The notes under the pieces were generated by a model. That model ran no database searches and had not been told where the DNA came from. It worked only from the letters and a program-made list of their open reading frames with translations. From assembly GCA_919901855.1 (NCBI GenBank), contig CAKKQC010000028.1, positions 1 through 64,000 on the forward strand: a stretch of DNA of 64,000 bases, read 5' to 3'. Below are positions 7,254 to 16,222 of the stretch, one piece after another. The translations under genes were made by a program, and so were the position numbers. The stretch's first letter is position 1. Each line of letters starts with the position of its first letter. The DNA is from a bacterium (lineage in GTDB: Bacteria; Oederibacteriota; CAKKQC01).

Positions 7254-8071
7254 TAGCGTACGCGGTCGGCCGGCTTCGCCAGCCCAATAACCGGAATGCC
7301 GTCCTCGAGTAGTCCGCCTCCGGCATGCATCCGCCGGAGGTCCGCGATCAGGGGCAGCCAGTAGGACCTTCCCCGGTCCTGGTGTGCCTGCGCGGCGATC
7401 GAGAGCAGGCGGGAGGCCCTGGCGAGTTGCCTCAGGGACGGCGTGCCGCCGCGCCGCCATACTCCATGCATCATCCGGACGGCGGGGGATAGCGCGAGCT
7501 CGCGCGGGCCGATCAACGAGCCCCATTCCCGGATGACCTTCCACAGGTCCTCCGCCCGGAAGATGTTGCGCAACGCCCACCAAAGCGCCCGGTGCGAGGG
7601 CGCTCCACCCCGGGCGATCCGGATCATCGACAGGTTGGTGATGATCTCGTAGTCCGCCGGCCGGTTCGTCTTCTTCAACTCCACGAGGTCCTCCAGCGAG
7701 ACCACCGGAAGGTTGCCCCAGCGCGTCGGGATGTGCTCGGCCCGCGAGAGGGACGCTGCGAAACCGCCGACGCGGGGTGGACGCCCCATGACGTCGAGAT
7801 GCAACGCATTCGTTCCTTTCCCGGGAACGACGAAGTGGAAGCCGTGACCGCGACGGAGATTACCGGCCGTCAGGGGAGGCGTGAGCTTGTGGACGCGCGC
7901 CCCGAGTCTGCCCAGCGCCCGGATGAGCGCCCGGATGTTCCGGGGGGTGGGCTCGACCCACAAGTCCAGGTCTTCGGAGAAGAGGGCGGCGCCGTAGATG
8001 ACGGACGCCTGCCCGCTGATTACGAGGTAGCGTACCCCGCAAGCGTCAAGAGAGCGGAAGAGGGAGCGCAT
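7253..8071 (-). CDS. MNT-fold nucleotidyltransferase (AbiEii/DUF6036-like)
   Basis: 272 residues. The N-terminal region VRYLVISGQASVIYGAALF followed by SEDLDLWVEPT gives the G-x-A/S and D-x-D pattern of minimal nucleotidyltransferases; the acidic pair is in EDLD. VSLEDLVELKKTNRPADYEII matches the second conserved part of AbiEii-like proteins (the K-x-x-x-R-x-x-D helix). Such proteins act as toxins that modify tRNA, or in antibiotic modification. The activity here is unknown. The gene sits between a 69-residue protein (overlapping its start) and a HicB-like gene (overlapping its stop), a three-gene unit like a toxin-antitoxin module. Confidence 0.72.
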   Translation of the reverse strand: MRSLFRSLDACGVRYLVISGQASVIYGAALFSEDLDLWVEPTPRNIRALIRALGRLGARVHKLTPPLTAGNLRRGHGFHFVVPGKGTNALHLDVMGRPPRVGGFAASLSRAEHIPTRWGNLPVVSLEDLVELKKTNRPADYEIITNLSMIRIARGGAPSHRALWWALRNIFRAEDLWKVIREWGSLIGPRELALSPAVRMMHGVWRRGGTPSLRQLARASRLLSIAAQAHQDRGRSYWLPLIADLRRMHAGGGLLEDGIPVIGLAKPADRVR

Positions 8072-8255
8072 CCTCCGGATCGCGGAGTTTCTTGAGCATC
8101 CGCCTCATGCGCCAGGACCGCGCGAGCCTGGCGCCGGGGGAAAGGGCGAGCCAATGGCGCCTGAACGGCTCCGTTTCGGACTCGATCAGCCAGCCGTCGA
8201 TCCGGTACCGCTGTTTCGCATCCGCCTTGCGCCCGCCAGGCTTTCTCCGTCCCAT
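8046..8255 (-). CDS. Small basic protein upstream of nucleotidyltransferase
   Basis: About 69 residues from the ATG at 8255, very rich in Arg and Lys (MGRRKPGGRKADAKQRYRI...), with a central DGWLIESETEPFRRHWLAL. It is not recognised as a family. The start choice follows the TATCAT box at 8263-8268, which sits 7 nt upstream; an in-frame ATG at 8264 lies inside that box. The 3' end overlaps the nucleotidyltransferase start by 26 bp, arguing for co-expression. It could be an antitoxin or RNA-binding accessory, but this is inferred only from position and charge. Confidence 0.5.
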   Translation of the reverse strand: MGRRKPGGRKADAKQRYRIDGWLIESETEPFRRHWLALSPGARLARSWRMRRMLKKLRDPEDALPLPLS

Positions 8256-8262
8256 GGGTCTC

Positions 8263-8268
8263 ATGATA
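8263..8268 (-). promoter_or_regulatory. -10 element TATCAT
   Basis: On the minus strand TATCAT ends 7 nt before the ATG at 8255, fitting the leaderless spacing of this window. It would drive the three-gene nucleotidyltransferase unit. Confidence 0.4.
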
Positions 8269-8353
8269 TCAGGGCGGGTCCGCGGACAGGGATCGTTGAA
8301 CGATGAAGCACGGAGTGCGAAGATACCGTGGCCGAAGGAAGAGGGGAGCCACC

Positions 8354-9337
8354 ATGCCGTTCATCGAAGCCGAGCATCTGGTCAAGACGTTCCATGTGTC
8401 CGAGCGGGAACCCGGCATCGGGGGCGCCCTGCGCGGGCTCTTCCACCGCCGCGGACGCGAGGTCCGCGCGCTGGACGGCGTCTCGTTTGCCATCCGCGAA
8501 GGCGAGATGCTCGGGTACATCGGGCCCAACGGCGCGGGCAAGTCCACGACGGTCAAGGTGCTGGGGGGCATCCTGGTCCCCGACTCCGGGACCTGCACGG
8601 TCATGGGCCGGGTGCCGTGGAAGGACCGCGTGGCCCACGTCCGGACGATCGGGGCCGTGTTCGGCCAGCGCACGCAGTTGTGGTGGGGCCTGCCCGTGGT
8701 CGAGTCCTTCGACCTCCTGCGGGACATCTACGGCGTGGCCGCCGCCGAGCACGCGCGCGTGCTAGCCGAGCTCGTCGAGGTCCTGGAGCTGGGCCCCCTG
8801 CTCTCCACCCCGGTCCGCCAGTTGTCGCTGGGGCAGCGCATGCGGTGCGACCTGGCCGCCTCGCTCCTCCATTCGCCCCGCATCCTGTTCCTGGACGAGC
8901 CCACGATCGGCCTGGACGCGCCGGCGAAGCTCGCCGTGCGCGACTTCCTGCGCAAGCTCAACCGCGAGAAGGGCGTGACCGTCCTCCTGACCACGCACGA
9001 CCTGGACGACATCGAGGCACTGTGCGAACGCGTCCTGCTCATCAACCACGGGCGCATCCTGCACGACGGCACCCTCGCCGACCTGCGCCGGCGGGTCACC
9101 GGCGAGAAGCGCGTCGTGCTCGACCTGGCAGACGACGGCCGCGACGTCTCCGACCCCGACGCGACGGTGATCCGGCGCGAGGGCAAGCGGATCCACCTGA
9201 GCTTCGACCCCACCCGGGTGACCGCGTCCGCGCTCATCAGCCGGCTGACCGCGAACCACCCGGTGAGGGACCTCACCGTTGAGAACCCGCCGATCGAGGA
9301 GATCATCGCCCGCATCTACAAGGACACGGCGGCGTGA
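8354..9337 (+). CDS. ABC-2 exporter ATP-binding protein
   Basis: 327 residues from the ATG at 8354, preceded by a GAGGGGAG Shine-Dalgarno; an in-frame ATG further upstream lacks one. Walker A is GPNGAGKST, the signature is LSLGQRMR, Walker B is ILFLDEPTIGLD and the H-loop is TTHDLDD. The insertion after the first strand (EREPGIGGALRGLFHRRGREVRALDG) is typical of the ATPase subgroup paired with two DUF990-type ABC-2 permeases. The downstream permease overlaps the stop (GTGA). It powers export of an unknown substrate, possibly a lipid, glycan or drug. Confidence 0.93.
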   Translation: MPFIEAEHLVKTFHVSEREPGIGGALRGLFHRRGREVRALDGVSFAIREGEMLGYIGPNGAGKSTTVKVLGGILVPDSGTCTVMGRVPWKDRVAHVRTIGAVFGQRTQLWWGLPVVESFDLLRDIYGVAAAEHARVLAELVEVLELGPLLSTPVRQLSLGQRMRCDLAASLLHSPRILFLDEPTIGLDAPAKLAVRDFLRKLNREKGVTVLLTTHDLDDIEALCERVLLINHGRILHDGTLADLRRRVTGEKRVVLDLADDGRDVSDPDATVIRREGKRIHLSFDPTRVTASALISRLTANHPVRDLTVENPPIEEIIARIYKDTAA

Positions 9338-10125
9338 GACCCGTGTTCGCGATCTTCAGCGCCAGGTTCCGGGGCCTCCTCCAGTACCGCGCCGCCGCGC
9401 TGGCCGGGCTGGCCACCCAGTTCTTCTGGGGCCTCATCCGGCTCATGATCTTCGACGCCTTCTACCGGTCCTCGACGGCTCCCCAGCCCATGGACTACGC
9501 CCAGGTGGCCGTCTACATCTGGCTGGGCCAGGCATTCTTCGCCCTCCTGCCCCAGTGGATGGACGGCGAGATCCAGGAATCCCTCAGGTCCGGCACCGTC
9601 GCCTACGAGATGCTCCGCCCGGTCGGCCTCTACGAGCTCTGGTTCGCGCGCAACCTGGCCTCCCGAACGGCTCCCGTGATCCTGCGGGCCGTGCCCCTGC
9701 TGGCCATTGCGATCCCGTTCCTCGGGCTGGGCCTGCCGGCGTCCTGGACCGCGGCGGGGGCATTCTGCGTCGCCATGGTCGCCGCCGCCCTGCTCAGCGC
9801 CGCGATTGCCACCCTCATGACGACGACGCTACTCTGGACCGTCTCGGGGGAGGGCATCTGGCAGTTGCTCGCCCTGACCATGTGGCTGTTCTCGGGGACC
9901 CTGATCCCGCTCCCGTTCTTCCCGGAGTGGCTCCAGCCGTTGGTCAACGCCCTGCCGTTCCGGGGGTTGATGGACGTCCCCTTCCGCATCTGGTCCGGGC
10001 ACATCCCGCCGTCGGCGGTCCTCCCCAACCTTGCCTCGGTGGCCTGCTGGACGGCGGTCATCATCGGCATGGGCCGGCTCCTGATCGCCCGGGGCACGCG
10101 GAAACTGGTCGTGCAGGGGGGATGA
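9334..10125 (+). CDS. ABC-2 type permease, first subunit
   Basis: 263 residues starting at a GTG that overlaps the ATPase stop. It has about six hydrophobic segments (for example AALAGLATQFFWGLIRLMIF, VILRAVPLLAIAIPFLGLGL, LLALTMWLFSGTLIPLPFF). The N-terminal pattern RFRGLLQYRAAALAGL and the motif FSGTLIPLPFFPEWL fit the ABC-2/DUF990 permease family, whose members come as unlike pairs. It acts in the inner membrane with the preceding ATPase and the following permease. Confidence 0.9.
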   Translation: MRPVFAIFSARFRGLLQYRAAALAGLATQFFWGLIRLMIFDAFYRSSTAPQPMDYAQVAVYIWLGQAFFALLPQWMDGEIQESLRSGTVAYEMLRPVGLYELWFARNLASRTAPVILRAVPLLAIAIPFLGLGLPASWTAAGAFCVAMVAAALLSAAIATLMTTTLLWTVSGEGIWQLLALTMWLFSGTLIPLPFFPEWLQPLVNALPFRGLMDVPFRIWSGHIPPSAVLPNLASVACWTAVIIGMGRLLIARGTRKLVVQGG

Positions 10126-10934
10126 AGATCAAGGGCTCCCTCCGACTCCTCCTGCACTACGTGGCCGTGTCCGTGCGCGGCCAGATGCAGTACAAGACGT
10201 CGTTCGCCATCGGGCTCGTCGCCCAGTTCCTGCTGATGGGCGTCGAATGGATCGCGATCTGGAGCCTCTTCGCCCGGTTCGGGAATCTCGCCGGCTGGAC
10301 GCTGCCCGAGGTGGCCCTGCTCTACGGCATGGCCAACATGGCGTTCGCCATCTCCGAAACCGCGGCGCGCGGCTTCGACATCTTCGGGTACCGGGTGGTC
10401 AAGCAGGGCGACTTCGACTGGCTGCTCCTGCGACCCCGCTCGACCGCGCTCCAGGTGGCCGGCCTCGAGTTCCGCCTCCGCTACCTCGGCCGGTTCGCCC
10501 AGGGGGCGGTGGTGCTGGCGTGGGCGACGGCCAAGCTGGGGATCGGCTGGACGCTCGCCAAGGCGGGGCTGGCCGCCGCCGCGATCCTGGGAGGCGCGTG
10601 CATGTTCTCGGGGCTCTTCGTCCTCCAGGCGGTGCTGTCGTTCTGGACCACGGAGTCCCTCGAGATCCTCAACACCGTGACCTACGGCGGGGTGGAAACC
10701 GCGCAGTACCCCCTGGCCATCTACCGGGACTGGTTCAGGAAGTTCTTCACCTACGTGATTCCGCTGGCCTGCCTCAACTACTTTCCCGCGCTCGCGATCC
10801 TGGGCCGCACCGACCCCTCCGGCGTCCCGGCCGTCATCCAGTGGATGTCGCCCGTGTTCGGCATGCTCTTCCTGCTCGTCACCCTCCGCATCTGGGACTT
10901 CGGCGTCCGGCACTACCGCTCCACGGGGTCCTGA
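10122..10934 (+). CDS. ABC-2 type permease, second subunit
   Basis: 270 residues starting at an ATG overlapping the previous stop (ATGA). The N-terminal YVAVSVRGQMQYKTSFAIGL followed by hydrophobic segments (FLLMGVEWIAIWSLF, AAAAILGGACMFSGLFVL, FFTYVIPLACLNYFPALAIL) matches the second DUF990-like permease of this exporter type, with the conserved VIPxAxLNYxPA motif near the C-terminus. It completes a three-gene transporter. Substrate unknown. Confidence 0.9.
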   Translation: MKIKGSLRLLLHYVAVSVRGQMQYKTSFAIGLVAQFLLMGVEWIAIWSLFARFGNLAGWTLPEVALLYGMANMAFAISETAARGFDIFGYRVVKQGDFDWLLLRPRSTALQVAGLEFRLRYLGRFAQGAVVLAWATAKLGIGWTLAKAGLAAAAILGGACMFSGLFVLQAVLSFWTTESLEILNTVTYGGVETAQYPLAIYRDWFRKFFTYVIPLACLNYFPALAILGRTDPSGVPAVIQWMSPVFGMLFLLVTLRIWDFGVRHYRSTGS

Positions 10935-10952
10935 CGATGGATGCCCTTCCGG

Positions 10953-10958
10953 TACAAT
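10953..10958 (+). promoter_or_regulatory. -10 element TACAAT
   Basis: TACAAT ends 8 nt before the ATG at 10967. It therefore favours that ATG over the in-frame ATG at 10937 as the start of the acetyltransferase. Confidence 0.5.
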
Positions 10959-10966
10959 CGCAGGCA

Positions 10967-11443
10967 ATGAAAGCCAGACAGGCGGTGCGCAGGGACGTCG
11001 CGGCGATCAACGAACTCGCGCTGGAGGCCCACGCGTTCCACGTGAAGGGCGTCCCCGGGGTCTTCCGCATGCCGACGTCGGGCCCCGCCAACCTCCGGTA
11101 TTGGGCCTCGGCGTTGAAGGGTCGGAACACGGCCGTGCTCGTGGCCGAGGATGACGGACGGCTGGCCGGGTATGTGCAGGTCGGGATCCGGGACGCGATG
11201 CGTCTGCCCGTGCTCAAGCGGCGGCGGTTCGGGTACGTCTCCAATCTTGGCGTCGGCCGCCGCTGGCGGCGTCGCGGCGTCGGGAGGCTGTTGATGCAGG
11301 CGGCCCACCAGTGGCTTCGGCAGAGGCACATCCGCGAGATCGAGCTCAACGTCTGGTCGTTCAACCGCGGGGCGCTACGGTTCTACGAGCGCCTCGGCTA
11401 CCGGTTCCTCAGCCATCGGATGGGCAAGGGGCTCGCGCGCTAG
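10967..11443 (+). CDS. GNAT family N-acetyltransferase
   Basis: 158 residues from the ATG at 10967 (alternative 10937, which would place the promoter inside the gene). The acetyl-CoA motif A is clear: VSNLGVGRRWRRRGVGRLLM (R/Q-x-x-G-x-G/A), with motif B NVWSFNRGALRFYERLGYRF. The N-terminus VRRDVAAINELALEAHAFHV is the usual alpha1-alpha2 substrate region. It has its own promoter after the ABC exporter, so co-function is not implied. The acceptor substrate is unknown. Confidence 0.88.
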   Translation: MKARQAVRRDVAAINELALEAHAFHVKGVPGVFRMPTSGPANLRYWASALKGRNTAVLVAEDDGRLAGYVQVGIRDAMRLPVLKRRRFGYVSNLGVGRRWRRRGVGRLLMQAAHQWLRQRHIREIELNVWSFNRGALRFYERLGYRFLSHRMGKGLAR

Positions 11444-11460
11444 GGGCCGTCCCGGCCCGG

Positions 11461-12894
11461 TCAGTCGAGGTCGGGACGCGGCTGGGTGCTCAGGATCGCG
11501 CCCTGCGCCCGCAGGGCGCGCTGGAGGTCCTTGACGTCGACGCCGCGGACCGCGCCGCCCGCGCGGACGGCGAGCGCGGCGGCCGTCCCGGCCGCGTGGC
11601 CGATCGCCCAGCACGCGGGCATGCCCCGCAGCGAGGCGTGCGCGTCGTGGTCGACGGAGACGCACCGGCCCGCGACCAGGACGTTCGAGAGCCCCTTGGG
11701 GATCAGCGACCGGTACGGGATGTCGTGATTGCCCCTGGAGCGCTCGTACTCGAAGACGGTACCGGCGAGGTGCCGGTCGAGCCCGCGCGCGTTTAGTCCG
11801 ACGACATCCGGGAACCGGGCGTTCCGCTTCCAGTCGTCGAGCGTGACCGTGTACTCCCCGACGATCCGCCGGGATTCGCGGACGCCGAGCGGCGACTGCG
11901 CTACGACGAATGCGTCCTCGAACCCGGGGACATTTCGCTTGAGGTGGTCCAGATGCCGCAGGGCGCCGCGCCGCCCCACGACCTCGGTCCACGTGATCGC
12001 GCGCACGTCGGTGGGGTCCACGCCGTCGCCGTTGCCCTGGATGCGCACGCACGACCGCCGGACCATGGCCTTGATGGTCGGCATCGAGCCCACGCGACGC
12101 ATGAAGCCCTCGCGGTTGACGGCGCCGCCCTCGCCGCCGGTCTCGGGCCGGGTCATGATGAAGACGTACGGGGGGCGCAGGCCTTCGGTCCCGCCGTCGT
12201 CCTCCGGGAGCCTGGCGCCCCAGCTCTCGTCCGCATGGGCGCTACCCCAGGCCATGACTTTCCTCCCGTCGACGTTGCAGGCGAGGAGGTCCACGGAAAC
12301 CTGCTGCCGGGTGGCGCCGTCGTACGTCTCGCAGGCCGCTCCCGCGCCGGCGGCGAGATCGGCGTCGCCGGTCGCGTCGACGAAGACCGAGCCCTCGACG
12401 GCGAAGAGGCCGTTCTTCGAGAGGAGTACGGCCGCCGTCACCCGGCCGTCCCGGACCAGCGGCCGGCAGAGCCAGGCGTGGAGGAGGAGGTCGACGCCGG
12501 CCTCGAGGACGATCTCCTGCGCCACGAGCTTCATGTGCTCGGGGAAGTTCGAGAACCCGTGGTCGCCCGTGACGCGCAGCGCCCCGCCGGTGGCGACCAT
12601 GCGCTCCTCGATCTCCCAGCCGATGCCGCCCAGGACCCGCTGTCCGTCCGAGTCGAACATCGTCCCCGGCCCGGTGTTGAACGTGCCCGTGGTCATCCCG
12701 CCGAGGTAGCCGTAGCGCTCGACTAGGAGGACGGAGGCGCCCGTGCGCGCCGCCGCCACCGCCGCCGCGACCCCGGCGTTTCCCCCGCCGGCCACGACGA
12801 CATCGGCCCGCGCGATCACGGGCACGCGCGCCGCCGGCACCTCCACCGCTCCCAGCACCTCGGTCGTCCGCTTCGGCTCCGCTGGTCCGTTCAT
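11461..12894 (-). CDS. FAD-dependent oxidoreductase (FAD_oxidored family)
   Basis: 477 residues. The dinucleotide-binding fold is near the N-terminus: ADVVVAGGGNAGVAAAVAAA, then LLVERYGYLGGMTTGTF. Further family motifs are VFVDATGDADLAAGAGA, then PLGVRESRRIVGEYTVT and NVLVAGRCVSVDHDAHASLRGMPACWAIGHAAGTAAAL at the FAD-binding C-terminus. This family is common in planctomycete-like and glycan-degrading bacteria as proteins of unknown substrate. The ATG at 12894 follows GGGAGGA. It lies downstream of a prolyl oligopeptidase and a small broken frame whose other-frame stop overlaps this start (ATGA). Confidence 0.88.
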   Translation of the reverse strand: MNGPAEPKRTTEVLGAVEVPAARVPVIARADVVVAGGGNAGVAAAVAAARTGASVLLVERYGYLGGMTTGTFNTGPGTMFDSDGQRVLGGIGWEIEERMVATGGALRVTGDHGFSNFPEHMKLVAQEIVLEAGVDLLLHAWLCRPLVRDGRVTAAVLLSKNGLFAVEGSVFVDATGDADLAAGAGAACETYDGATRQQVSVDLLACNVDGRKVMAWGSAHADESWGARLPEDDGGTEGLRPPYVFIMTRPETGGEGGAVNREGFMRRVGSMPTIKAMVRRSCVRIQGNGDGVDPTDVRAITWTEVVGRRGALRHLDHLKRNVPGFEDAFVVAQSPLGVRESRRIVGEYTVTLDDWKRNARFPDVVGLNARGLDRHLAGTVFEYERSRGNHDIPYRSLIPKGLSNVLVAGRCVSVDHDAHASLRGMPACWAIGHAAGTAAALAVRAGGAVRGVDVKDLQRALRAQGAILSTQPRPDLD

Positions 12895-13042
12895 GCGCGA
12901 TCCTCCCGTGTGGCCCGCGCGGCGTCCTCCCGCCGGTGCCGGTTCAGGTCGTACGATACCGCGTCCAGGAGGGGGACGCGGCCCGCTGGACGCGTTGCGG
13001 GTGCCGGTTGATGTACGCCCGGATCTCCTTCGGCATCGCCAT
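12891..13042 (-). pseudogene. Small gene broken by a probable one-base frameshift
   Basis: From the ATG at 13042 the frame reads MAMPKEIRAYINRHPQRV and ends early at 12944. Shifting frame at the CCCCC run near 12976 continues as LLDAVSYDLNRHRREDAARA, ending at a TGA that overlaps the FAD oxidoreductase start (ATGA). The joined product would be about 50 residues and fit neatly between the peptidase and the oxidoreductase. It is either a genuine decay or a homopolymer sequencing error. Confidence 0.35.
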
Positions 13043-13046
13043 GGCC

Positions 13047-15092
13047 CTAGCTTCCCAGCGTCTTGAGCAGGAACGTGTAGATGTCGGCCTGTTCCTCGAT
13101 CCGCTTCCACGTGGGCTTGCCGCCGCCGTGGCCGGCCTTGGTCTCGACCCGGAGCAGGATCGGCCCCGGGCCGGTGTCCGCGGCCTGGAGCGCGGCCGCG
13201 AACTTCTTCGCGTGCGACGCCACGACGCGGTCGTCGGTGTCGGCGGAGGTGATCAGGATCGCGGGGTAGGCGGTGCCCGGCACGACCCGGTGCAGGGGGG
13301 AGTAGGCGTGGAGGACCCGGAACTGCTCCGGCGAGGCGTCGGCGGAGCCGTACTCGCCGGTCCAGTACCGGCCCACGGTGAACCGGTGATACCTCAGCAT
13401 GTCCGTGAGCGGCACCGCGCAGACGACGGCGCCGAAGAGGTCCGGGCGCTGGGTCAGGCAGGCGGCCACGAGGAGCCCGCCGTTGCTCCCGCCCTCGATC
13501 CCGAGCCGGCGCGGCGAGGTGACGTGATGGGCGACCAGCCACTCGCCGCAGGCGATGAAGTCGTCGAAGACATTCTGCTTCTTCTCCAGCATGCCGGCCC
13601 GGTGCCAGTCCTCGCCGTATTCGCAGCCGCCCCGCAGGTTCGCGACCGCGTAGACGCCGCCGTGTTCGAGCCAGGCGACTGACATCCCGAGGAAGCCCGG
13701 GGTCAGGTTCACTTGGAAACCGCCGTAGCCGTAGAGGTTGACGGGATGGGATCCGTCGAGCACGAGGCCCCGGCGATGGACGAGGTACAGGGGAATCCGG
13801 GTGCCGTCCTTCGAGGTCGCGAACTCCTGCCGGACCTCGTACGGGGCGGGGTCGAAGTCGACTTCAGAGGACCGGAAATGCGTGACGGCGCCGGTCGCGA
13901 TCTCCAGCCGGTACTGGGTCGGCGGCTGGATGTGGGACTCGAACGAGAAGAAGACTTCCTTGTCCTTCTGCCGGCCGCCAAAGCCCCAGGCGGAGCCGAG
14001 GCCCGGGAGGGCGATCTCTCGAACGGGCACGCCGTCGAGCGTGAAGACCCGGACGACGCTGTGGGCGTCGTGCAGGTAGACGAGCGTGAGCACGCCGCCC
14101 GCGAGGTTGACGTCCTCGAGGGTATCCGGCTGTTCGGGCACGATCTCGCGCCAGGACTCGCGCGCGGGGGTCCGGAGGTCGATCGCGATGACGCGGCCGC
14201 GGGGGGCGCCTAGGTCGGTCTTGAAATAGAAGACGGGACCGACGTTGTCGACAAACTGGTAGCCGGCGTCGAAGCCGTCGAGCAGGCGGACGAAATCACC
14301 GTTGCCGGACGCGGGCCGGTAGTAGATCCCGTTCTGGGGGTCGGTGCCGCGCGAGACCCAGAGCAGGAGGTACTCGCCGTCCTCCGTGATCATGGGGCCG
14401 AACATGCGCTCGGGCTGGCCGGGGTCCTCGAAGACGATCCGGTCCCTGCTTTGGGGGTCGCCGAGCGCGTGCCAGTAGACCTTGTTGTGCAGGTGCTCGT
14501 CCGCCGTGTCCGCGCCGGTCATCGACGGGTACCGGTTGTAGAAGAACCCGAAGTTGTCGTGGCGCCACGCGATCCCCGTGAACTTGCAGTGGACGAGATG
14601 GTCCGGCAGGTATTCGTCCGTATCCACCCGCCGGACCCTGAACTCCTGCATGTCGCTCCCGCTCGTCGAGATGCCGCAGGCGAAGAGGGTGCCGTCGTGG
14701 GAGAGGTGCGCCGACGCCGAGACCGTGCCGTCGGGGCTCAGGAGGTTGGGGTCGAAGACGACCCGTGGCAGGGCGTCGAGCGTGTCCTGGACGTAGAGGA
14801 CGTAGTGGTGCTGGAGTCCGTCGTTCTTGTGGAAGAAGAACCGGCGGCCCCGCCGGAACGGGAGGCTATAGCGCGGGTAGTCCAGCATCTTCTTCATGCG
14901 CTCGGCGAGCCGGCCCTTGAGGTCGCCGGCGTCCAGGAACTCGCGGGTCAGCCGGTTCTGGGCCTCGACGAACGCCTGCGTTTCGGGTGCTTCGGGCTCC
15001 TCGAGCCACCGGTACGGGTCGGCGACCGGCGTGCCGTGGTGCGTGTCGACCACGTCACCGCGCCGGGCCGGGGGGTAGCTCCACGTGGCCAT
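13047..15092 (-). CDS. Prolyl oligopeptidase family serine peptidase (S9A)
   Basis: 681 residues, the usual length for the S9A family. The N-terminal [20 protein letters not shown] followed by [20 protein letters not shown] is the typical start, followed by a beta-propeller. The C-terminal hydrolase domain has the nucleophile in GGSNGGLL (S536), an Asp in SADTDDRVV and His in AGHGGG (H655). It cleaves short peptides after proline. No signal peptide is visible, so it is probably cytoplasmic. The start ATG is 6 nt after a TGTAAT box. Confidence 0.96.
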   Translation of the reverse strand: MATWSYPPARRGDVVDTHHGTPVADPYRWLEEPEAPETQAFVEAQNRLTREFLDAGDLKGRLAERMKKMLDYPRYSLPFRRGRRFFFHKNDGLQHHYVLYVQDTLDALPRVVFDPNLLSPDGTVSASAHLSHDGTLFACGISTSGSDMQEFRVRRVDTDEYLPDHLVHCKFTGIAWRHDNFGFFYNRYPSMTGADTADEHLHNKVYWHALGDPQSRDRIVFEDPGQPERMFGPMITEDGEYLLLWVSRGTDPQNGIYYRPASGNGDFVRLLDGFDAGYQFVDNVGPVFYFKTDLGAPRGRVIAIDLRTPARESWREIVPEQPDTLEDVNLAGGVLTLVYLHDAHSVVRVFTLDGVPVREIALPGLGSAWGFGGRQKDKEVFFSFESHIQPPTQYRLEIATGAVTHFRSSEVDFDPAPYEVRQEFATSKDGTRIPLYLVHRRGLVLDGSHPVNLYGYGGFQVNLTPGFLGMSVAWLEHGGVYAVANLRGGCEYGEDWHRAGMLEKKQNVFDDFIACGEWLVAHHVTSPRRLGIEGGSNGGLLVAACLTQRPDLFGAVVCAVPLTDMLRYHRFTVGRYWTGEYGSADASPEQFRVLHAYSPLHRVVPGTAYPAILITSADTDDRVVASHAKKFAAALQAADTGPGPILLRVETKAGHGGGKPTWKRIEEQADIYTFLLKTLGS

Positions 15093-15098
15093 GCCGCC

Positions 15099-15104
15099 AT
15101 TACA
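15099..15104 (-). promoter_or_regulatory. -10 element TGTAAT
   Basis: On the minus strand TGTAAT ends 6 nt before the ATG of the prolyl oligopeptidase, the modal leaderless spacing here. Confidence 0.4.
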
Positions 15105-15181
15105 CCATCAGGAAACCGGTGGCTGCTTCCTCGGAAAGAGCGTATTCTTGAACCCAGAGAGCTTGAAGAAGGAGTTGTTCA

Positions 15182-16222
15182 GTGACCAGCGATCACGAGT
15201 CTTCCCTGAGTTTCCTCTCCTGCCGGATCGCGTTGAGTGCCGATTCCGGCGAACCCTTAGAGGCCATCAAGAGCTTCTTCTCCAGCCATTTCGCCTTCGC
15301 GGACTTGGTTTCGGCTGAACCCGTGCTTGCGCACGTGCACCTCACCCGCTCGCCGTTTCCGAGCCCGTCTTCCATCTTTGACCACGCGGACGTCGTGTTC
15401 CTGCGGCTGAGCGACAGCCCGTTCTTCACGATTCCCGGCCGTCGAACCCGGCTGGACGGCGAAGAGCTCGTGCGATGCGACAAGAGTGGCACGGTCATCC
15501 GCTACCGGGGCTCGGAGATCACGGTCCATGTCCAGGAATCCGGCTACGGCCTGGATCTGATTGAGCTCATTCGTGACCTGGTGTTCAAGGACCTCGAGCG
15601 CACCGGAGTGCTGATTCTCCATTCGACGGTCGTGGCGCGCGATGGCCGCGCCGTCCTGATCGTCGGCGGGAAGGGCGCGGGCAAGAGCACGATCGCCCTG
15701 CATCTGGCCACCCGGCACGGGTTCGCCTTCATGAGCGGCGACAAGGCGTTCATCTCCGTCGACCGCGGCCGTCCGATGGTGGCCGGGTGGCCCGACTACC
15801 CGCACATCGGCGTGGGCACTCTGCGCGATCTGCCCGATCTGGCGCCCAAGTTTGGTATGCCGTTGTCCGAAATGGAGGGACTCTCCCCGAGTGACAAGGT
15901 GGAGCTCTCGCCGCACAAGTTCCGGCAAGCCATCGTCCACACCGGTCCGGGCGGTCTTCTCCCGGTCGACTGCGTCCTCTATCCCCGGGTGGACCCTCTC
16001 GCGGCAAGCTCGGTGTCGGCCATCGGGAATCACCGAGTCCTACTCGACCAGAATACGGAAACCGCGTTTGGACTCCACTCCGGCTGGAACAGCTTCCAGG
16101 AGCCCGCGCCCGTGGCGCTCGCTCCGCTGATCGAGCAGGTCAGCCTGCGCCCGGGTTGGCGGGTGGAGGGCATCGGCGTGCCGGACCTGTCGTGGTTCGA
16201 TTCAGGGAAGCAGAAGGAGTGA
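15182..16222 (+). CDS. HPr-kinase-like P-loop protein
   Basis: 346 residues from a GTG at 15182 preceded by AAGAAGGAG. The P-loop GGKGAGKST (residues 162-170) after a GVLILHSTVVARDGRAVLIV strand, and the downstream MSGDKAFISV Asp, resemble HprK-related kinases rather than classical HprK; the capture-loop and regulatory domains of classical HprK are not evident. Residues 1-100 are an unassigned alpha/beta domain. It is followed by a deacetylase gene overlapping its stop (GTGA). Such kinases often occur in peptide or cell-surface modification loci; the substrate here is unknown. Confidence 0.75.
   Translation: MTSDHESSLSFLSCRIALSADSGEPLEAIKSFFSSHFAFADLVSAEPVLAHVHLTRSPFPSPSSIFDHADVVFLRLSDSPFFTIPGRRTRLDGEELVRCDKSGTVIRYRGSEITVHVQESGYGLDLIELIRDLVFKDLERTGVLILHSTVVARDGRAVLIVGGKGAGKSTIALHLATRHGFAFMSGDKAFISVDRGRPMVAGWPDYPHIGVGTLRDLPDLAPKFGMPLSEMEGLSPSDKVELSPHKFRQAIVHTGPGGLLPVDCVLYPRVDPLAASSVSAIGNHRVLLDQNTETAFGLHSGWNSFQEPAPVALAPLIEQVSLRPGWRVEGIGVPDLSWFDSGKQKE

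Noticed and set aside
7047-8255. A named AbiE phage-defence system
   Set aside because: AbiE needs an AbiEi antitoxin with a winged helix beside AbiEii; the neighbours here are a basic 69-residue protein and a HicB-like protein.
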